From contig QVOM02000023.1 of the NCBI GenBank assembly GCA_003586115.2, forward strand, positions 7,014,583 through 7,078,582: DNA of 64,000 nt. The letters run 5' to 3'. Position 1 is the stretch's first letter; each line of letters starts with the position of its first letter. Source of the stretch: Salvator merianae. Taxonomy: Eukaryota > Chordata > Lepidosauria > Squamata > Teiidae. The notes beneath the pieces were generated by a model. It had not been told where the DNA came from and did no database searches. It saw nothing but the letters and a program-made list of their open reading frames with translations. A program made the position numbers and the translations under genes. Below are positions 60,301 through 64,000 of the stretch, piece by piece.

Positions 60301-61348
60301 CACCATATATGCATAAAAACACCTGTGGAACCCGGTAAAATCCAGAGAGTCTATCTCCACTTTGGGTCACAGGCACCTCAGGCAACATTTTGGTCTCCCG
60401 GTCAAAAAGGTGTGATTCCCACCCTTTTCAATAAGTCCTTCTTCCTTAATATAATCTGCCTGGTGGAATTTAGAATGTGAGAAGAAGTGGGGGGGAAAGA
60501 CAGCGGCCCAAGTTTTGTACTAAGATCTGGAAGTTATATCTGCTTACTTAACTGAGGTAGCGTCTCCGAAGAAGAAGAAGAAGAAGAAGAAGAAGAAGAA
60601 GAAGAAGAAGAAGAAGAAGAAGAATTTGGTTTTTATACCCCGCTTTTCTCAGCCGAAGCTGACTCAAAGAAGCAATCGGAGGTCAGCTGGAAAGTGGACT
60701 GTCTTAGATGTGGCCCAGCCATTTGGGGGGAGGGCTTTCTATGACCATTGCTCCAGTCCACCTGGGGGGAGGTACCAACCCCTGCACTTGGAGGCTGATT
60801 TTGGACAGCCAATCATATTCCTCAGGCGCCAGCATGCCTCTCCATTTGTTTCACCATGACTAAATGGCCACCATGACCCAAATCAACAGGACAGGGCTAC
60901 CTCAGCACAGGATACCCGTGGCCTGGAATGAGTCCATTCTATCCTACATCTCAGGAAGGCAGTGTGGGGGCCTGCCACATTGACCTGGGGCTGCATATAA
61001 CCTCCCCTCAGGCCTCCTGGAGACACAACATAAGTGATGCTGGATTTCACCCTGCCTCTCAACGTCAAGTTCTTTAGAAGGCCAGAATGCACAAATTTCA
61101 TAACACAACCCCAAGATATCACAGAGTCCTCAAAGTCATGATATTGCCCGGACAGAGAAAAAGGTTCCACGCTGAGCTCCACACTCACCCATTCGTTCTT
61201 CTGTTTCTGGCCACCTGTCTTGCAATCTGCTCACTTTACCTGTCTTCCAGTAGTCAGAGTATTCCTTTTCCTGAGGTCGGCAGTAAGAGATAGTAAAGGG
61301 TAATTCCTCTCTCTCTTCTGTGCTCCCCCGGCTTTCACCACAAGCCAT
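51179..61348 (-). CDS. TMEM268: Transmembrane protein 268, eight-exon gene
   Basis: Joining 61348-61240, 57968-57859, 57437-57330, 56429-56280, 55235-55125, 53848-53768, 52710-52525 and 51358-51179 on the - strand gives 344 codons plus stop. Human TMEM268 is about 342 aa. All eight exons have AG/GT borders and matching phases. Recognisable family strings are NGDVL, VPEVRRHLFY, INLYSTLQIY, MNVNTDMRLSAANEAF, LWFVHFNMEPCV, EETPLL and YVRLLVTSQLP. Two hydrophobic segments lie at about 103-125 and 132-156, with the rest presumably cytoplasmic. The human protein has been linked to integrin beta-4 stability, but its role is poorly known. It converges with TNFSF15. All family residues that I can recall are kept, so the gene looks intact. 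Confidence 0.95.
52525..52710 (-). CDS. TMEM268: TMEM268 coding exon 7
   Basis: 186 nt, phase 0 at both ends, between CTCCATTTCAG and GAC/GTAAGA. It encodes residues 224-285, beginning SALKNHLNELCIILE, with an acidic EETTADPLEETPLL linker. Human has the parallel S-x-L-R-S-x-L-x-Q-L-C segment and an E-D-A-P-L-L linker. Confidence 0.93.
53060..53440 (+). mobile_element. L2-like LINE reverse transcriptase fragment in TMEM268 intron 6
   Basis: The + strand gives NYQPVANTRFLGKVLERVV, FLEETNYLDPIQY, then after a frameshift VTLMDELLRERH and DLSVAFNSISHDTLL. These are RT blocks 1-3 of the L2/CR1 group; the catalytic YADD part is absent. Inserted antisense to the gene. Confidence 0.88.
53600..53660 (-). 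mobile_element. L2-like LINE 3' tail fragment
   Basis: TTTATTTATTTATTTGC then ATTTTAATCTCGCCC and CCCAGAGGTT resemble the inverted 3' end at 18915-18970. Confidence 0.5.
53768..53848 (-). CDS. TMEM268: TMEM268 coding exon 6
   Basis: 81 nt, phase 0, between CCTGTTTGACAG and CAG/GTGAGT. It encodes 27 residues (197-223) starting LWFVHFNMEPCV and ending MKRNQQ. Human has LWFVYFDLENCV in the same place. A longer chance frame on the same strand reads through both borders. Confidence 0.93.
53849..55124. other. TMEM268 intron 5
   Basis: No further exon is needed or seen. AT-rich from 54400 to 54950 with several short frames on the + strand. Confidence 0.6.
55125..55235 (-). CDS. TMEM268: TMEM268 coding exon 5
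   Basis: 111 nt, phase 0, between TTTCTCACTTATTAG and CAA/GTATCC. It encodes residues 160-196, starting MNVNTDMRLSAANEAF with QFIVGVTDFSD following. Human has N-T-N-T-D-L-R-L-A-A-A-N and L-G-V-T-D. The exon is short and had no ATG-to-stop frame of its own, so it is easy to miss. Confidence 0.93.
55236..56279. other. TMEM268 intron 4
   Basis: Contains a - strand frame (55638-55378) with good-looking acceptor and donor-like sites, but the spliced protein is complete without it and the peptide does not match the family. Probably repeat-derived. Confidence 0.5.
56280..56429 (-). CDS. TMEM268: TMEM268 coding exon 4, both membrane segments
   Basis: 150 nt, phase 0, between TTGATCCTCCAG and AAG/GTAAGA. 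It encodes 50 residues (110-159): VVYMTFWINLYSTLQIY completes membrane segment 1, and ISILVTGLAVAAAVVIRLII forms segment 2. The short KSWE link between them suggests a hairpin with both ends on one side of the membrane. Human N-I-Y-S-T-S-Q-M and L-L-V-T-L-A align directly. Confidence 0.95.
56560..56720. mobile_element. DNA-transposon-like repeat with inner palindrome
   Basis: Starts AGTCTAGTAGCACCTTAGA and has an inner inverted repeat: CCTACTTCATCAGATG at 56637-56652 against CATCTGATGAAGTAGG at 56668-56683, with ATAGACTA/TGGTCTACG beyond. This phrase is widespread in reptile genomes; the exact family is not assigned. Confidence 0.55.
56721..57329. other. Rest of TMEM268 intron 3
   Basis: GC-richer at 56860-57030 with overlapping frames on both strands that have no domain. 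No other feature. Confidence 0.5.
57330..57437 (-). CDS. TMEM268: TMEM268 coding exon 3
   Basis: 108 nt, phase 0, between GCTATCCCACTAG and GTG/GTAGGA. It encodes 36 residues (74-109): MTVDQWKHLIQGAVLVPEV, RRHLFY, then FGIIIAV starting the first membrane segment. Human V-P-A-D-Q-Y, L-L-E-P-Q-V-R-R-Y-I-I-Y and F-A-V-V align. Confidence 0.93.
57711..57790 (-). mobile_element. CR1 LINE 3' scrap in TMEM268 intron 2
   Basis: AAGAAGTGCCCTACTGGACT, CCATCTAGTCCAGCAGTCTG and TTCTCACA form the inverted CR1 'GATCCAGCA...GACTAGATGG' end. It lies just 70 bp from exon 2. Confidence 0.7.
57859..57968 (-). CDS. TMEM268: TMEM268 coding exon 2
   Basis: 110 nt between TTTGCATTCCAG and CAG/GTAGGA. The first two bases complete Glu37 with the G of exon 1, then 36 codons read PLNGDVLLVVTAHEPSF, SRPLDLDLWIERLKTLGIQ. 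Human N-G-Q-V-L-T-V-L and Q-L-Q-T-W-G-I-Q align. Confidence 0.93.
57969..58539. other. TMEM268 intron 1, first part
   Basis: No exon or repeat recognised. Overlapping frames at 57935-58300 continue from exon 2 in other frames and are shadows. Confidence 0.5.
58540..58730 (-). repeat. AT-rich interspersed repeat, copy 3
   Basis: Inverted relative of 740-1030 and 7965-8215: CATGGTGAAAATGTGAAAATG-type words, GCAAAAGAAGAGGCTG, GAAAACAGTCG, ending GCACATCCCTTCC. Confidence 0.5.
58731..59589. other. TMEM268 intron 1, unassigned
   Basis: The part at 59150-59480 (GAATGTTCCGAGTATTCCAG; AAATGTTCTGAATTTGG) has inverted phrases and may be another DNA-transposon remnant. No exon seen. Confidence 0.4.
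59590..59960 (-). mobile_element. CR1 LINE 3' region in TMEM268 intron 1
   Basis: Inverted copy of the CR1 end at 14828-15163: GCCTTGCTGGATCAGCCC, ATCTAGCATCCTGTCT, CAGTGGCCCACCAATTGC, GGCAAAACCTTCACCTGC and GAATTTATCCAACCCC appear in the reverse order and strand. Confidence 0.9.
59961..60559. other. TMEM268 intron 1, no feature seen
   Basis: Nothing recognised beyond a short + frame at 60286-60480 without a domain. Confidence 0.5.
60560..60670 (-). mobile_element. SINE tail fragment with (GAA)n tract
   Basis: About 50 bp of GAA units (60570-60622) are followed by TTTGGTTTTTATACCCCGC and CTCAGCCGAAGCTGACTCA, the tail of the tRNA-derived SINE. The tRNA-like part is absent. The expanded GAA tract grew from the SINE tail. 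Confidence 0.85.
60671..61239. other. End of TMEM268 intron 1 next to exon 1
   Basis: No other exon or repeat is seen. The donor of exon 1 (ACAG/GTAAAG) is at its right edge. Confidence 0.55.
61240..61348 (-). CDS. TMEM268: TMEM268 coding exon 1
   Basis: 109 nt from ATG to donor ACAG/GTAAAG: 36 codons plus one base. It reads MACGESRGST, EEREELPFTI, then SYCRPQEKEYSDYWKT. The human protein also starts MAC. The N-terminal region is the least conserved part of the family, so identity rests on the ATG position, splice phase and the following exons. Confidence 0.85.
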
Positions 61349-61432
61349 AATGCTGAGGTGTTTTCGTCAGACTCTGAACAGACCAGCTCTCCAAATCCAC
61401 ATCCACTGCTCCTGCTTGGAAGATGCTTCAGC
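61349..61432 (-). other. TMEM268 5' UTR part of the first coding exon
   Basis: Reading on the - strand, TTTGTTTTTTCAG/GCTGAAGC is a strong splice acceptor 84 nt before the ATG. This implies at least one non-coding first exon further upstream (higher coordinates), possibly outside the window. Confidence 0.6.
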
Positions 61433-61982
61433 CTGAAAAAACAAATGGCCTATCATGTCGCATGCCAGTGCCAGAGGCAGCAGAGAGCCGAAAATGAGCA
61501 AAAAGCTATTGGATAGTGCGATTCCTTGCTAAATTCCACTTGCTTCAACCCTCCCCAGAAACTCCAACCTTCTGCCTCGCTCCTTCCTCTCGGCTTGCAG
61601 AAAGCTTCACTGAGTCACTCACTGAAGGGTTGTTACATTAGCAAGCAGCAACAGGTGAGACAAGATCTGGCTGCAAGCCCATGGATGTCTGTAACACACG
61701 GCCTGTATTTCCCAAGCTTAGGAATGTCTAAATGAGGCTCATCATCAGTTTGGAGACCTGTTTGCTTGTCTGTGTGACAACACCTGCCCCTGCAGATTCT
61801 GCGTCAGCTAAGGAGCCTTTTCTTCACTGCTCTCCTCTTTTATTTTTCTTTGTAGCAGCACTAAGTGCACCTCCAAAAGCAGGCTGAAACCCACAGTTCT
61901 CTTGGCTTTATACTGGGAATGCCATATGTATCTGTGATATTCCAACTATAGCCCCAGGTTACTGAGCTGAAAACCTGCAATT

Positions 61983-62013
<31 letters not shown>

Positions 62014-63070
62014 TTTGCATTTTTATTACAACAATTAAAACAAAACAATGGTGGTCTACTCTCCAGCTGCCTCGCCTTCTCTTTGAGCCTTTTCTCCCCT
62101 CTAGCTCTTTCCTTTTACTGCCAGAAAGTTTCTTATCTCCTTCACCTGGAGAATCTGGCCAGGGTGACGACCTTGTAGCTTCACAGTTAAAAGCAAGCCA
62201 AGCTAAAAAAATGTATACGGAGACAAATGCTGGAATATATTACGTGACTACATGGACTGAGATACAGGAATGGAATGAATATCCAGGGAAGAACACAGCA
62301 CGCAAACATTACAAAGCCCACTACAGTGATTCATGGAGCTGACAAACATTAGCTTCTTCCCACAACTGGCTTCTGGGCAGCTATTTCCCCCACTATTTTC
62401 TCCGAATCCCCTTTGCCTTGTGCGTTGTGGCTTTTTAGACCTGAAGGCTTGGAGCTGCCCAGTTGTGAGTCTCTGCCTTCACCCCCATGGAAATAAACCA
62501 CTTCGTATTTGAACAAAAGTTAGGGTTTTTTTTCAGACTTTGGAAATCAGCTTAGAATGACTGAATCTTGTCCAGAATACAGAGGGTGTCCGTGCGGTGT
62601 TTATATAAACCTCACGACAAAGTGTCCATTTACATGCATTTCTTTTCAGTTGTTGACCATCGTTACCACTGTTAAGTTTCCCAGTTTATTTTCTCACTCC
62701 GTTTTCCTGTCTGAACAGTTTGGATCTATTAACCTTTTGCTCCTCTCTTCCTGTCAGGTGTACCCTGCCTGACACTAACATTTTGGATCACCAACCAGCC
62801 TGACAGTCTTTTTAGACTTAGGGATAGACAAAAAAAATGTACTGAAAGTGGTTTTGTTCTGATGGGGAAGTAAGTCTGGTTTGCCACAGTTTGCAGAATT
62901 CAAAAGCTAACTGCAAACCACCACATCCCTGCGGCTCATGCAACCACCTGTTGCTGGCAGTATTTGCATAAAAGCCAATGAGGAAACTGTCAGCAGTTAT
63001 AGCTCATAAAGGGACTACGCCCCCCCATATATGTTGTCCAAAGTGTGCATGAGCCATTATATTCAACAGG
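61433..63070. other. Upstream of TMEM268 coding exon 1
   Basis: Probably the 5' UTR intron. (TTTA)n lies at 61982-62016. No CpG island is seen, so the promoter was not located. A repeat-like phrase near 62820-62950 (GATGGGGAAGTAAGTC; ACCACATCCCTG) may be part of the AT-rich repeat family. Confidence 0.4.
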
Positions 63071-63208
63071 GGGTGCGATCACACAGGGCTTATTTGAGGT
63101 GCTCATTTTCAGAGGATCACCCCATCTATACACACATAAAAAACCTGTGACAGATTTAAAAATTAGCACCTAAAAACCTACCTCGAAAAGCCCTGAGTGA
63201 TTGCACCC
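63071..63208. mobile_element. 138-bp MITE
   Basis: Ends GGGTGCGATCACACAGGGCT and AGCCCTGAGTGATTGCACCC are inverse complements with few mismatches, and TTTGAGGT/ACCTCGAA pair inside. No coding capacity. Confidence 0.85.
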
Positions 63209-64000
63209 TTCATGCCCCTTCCTCATCTTTACCTTCCATGCTTGCTACTGATTGGCTGCTTCTAGCCCAGCATTCCATGTCCCTGATTGGTTGACTGGCA
63301 GTAGCAGCCATTTCCACGCTGCTATTGGCTATAAGAGCCTTCATAGCGTCCCACCCGATCCACCCCAAAACCATGCATTCAGATTTTTACTGATCTTAGC
63401 TAATTGAAATGGTCTTTTGATCTACCTCTATATTGTTTTAGTACATACTTCCTTTATTTTCACTGAAGTATCCCAGGGTTGTTGTTTTTTTGTTTTGTTT
63501 TATCAACTATGTTATGCCAGATATTCTCTGGAATTGTTCTCTCCAAGTCATTTTCCACAGCTGTTTCAAACCAGATGTGGAACTGGGTAAGCCTGTTAAC
63601 AATTAGTATATTTTGGATGCAAGTCTCATTATTTCGTCATTCGTGACAGATGGGAGCAATCTTCTCCCCACTTGGAGCCCCAGACAGAACTCTGGTAACC
63701 TGACTCTGCACCATCTGAACCCTCTGAAAGCTTTTTGAGGGCATCTCCACAGCCTGTGACCCATATCTAAGTGGTATCTCCTATTGCCGTGTGAACATTA
63801 GGCATCTCTTTGAAACAGTTTCCCATAACATGCAAGATACTCCAGACTCTACTCTCAGATGTTGTCATCACCTGCACTCCATAACAGCAAAACTGGACAT
63901 TGCTTCCTAGCTGATCTGGATCCCCATGTCTGGTTCTCAGTCTTGCCTAGAAAGATGGCAGTTCACCCAGAATCCTTCAGTGCTGTCCAACCAACTCCTG
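63209..64000. other. Right edge, no gene seen
   Basis: Ordinary sequence. Phrases at 63440-63600 resemble the AT-rich block at 8540-8900 in style only. The block at 63640-63800 (CTGACTCTGCACCATCTGAA, CATATCTAAGTGG) may be a LINE remnant, not confirmed. Confidence 0.4.

Overview
This window looks like nuclear DNA from a squamate reptile (a lizard, possibly a gecko). Small exons with GT/AG splice sites sit in a sea of reptile-type repeats: CR1 and L2-like LINEs, a tRNA-derived SINE, palindromic DNA-transposon remnants (MITEs), a Penelope-like fragment, a Gypsy-like fragment and long GATA/GGAA microsatellites. The species cannot be fixed from the sequence alone. No bacterial-style operon, CRISPR array or structural RNA gene is present.

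Two complete protein-coding genes can be rebuilt exon by exon. On the + strand, 16115-33342 encodes a TNF-superfamily ligand best matched to TNFSF15 (TL1A/VEGI): four coding exons, 244 aa, type II membrane protein, with a TATA box and CpG-rich promoter before exon 1 and an AATAAA signal after the stop. On the - strand, 61348-51179 encodes TMEM268 (human C9orf91): eight coding exons, 344 aa, all phases consistent, two membrane segments. The genes converge tail to tail with about 17.8 kb between their stop codons. This is the arrangement I recall for human chromosome 9q32, so the locus appears syntenic; TNFSF8 would be expected beyond the left edge.

Layout: 1-15.4 kb is intergenic and repeat-rich (L1-like, SINE, Gypsy-like, CR1, L2-like and several MITEs). 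15.7-16.1 kb is the TNFSF15 promoter. 16.1-33.5 kb is TNFSF15, whose large introns carry paired MITEs, microsatellites, SINEs and LINE scraps. 33.5-51 kb is the intergenic gap, with twin 180-bp palindromic MITEs, a Penelope GIY-YIG remnant, a possible solo LTR and a CR1. 51-61.4 kb is TMEM268. 61.4-64 kb is upstream of the TMEM268 start, probably 5' UTR intron or flank.

The genes are not known to work in one pathway; the pairing is positional. I found no convincing new biological system. The points most worth checking are the altered cysteine pattern and short loop in the TNFSF15 ectodomain, the fresh-looking MITE pairs, and the purine-only microsatellite just inside TNFSF15 intron 1.
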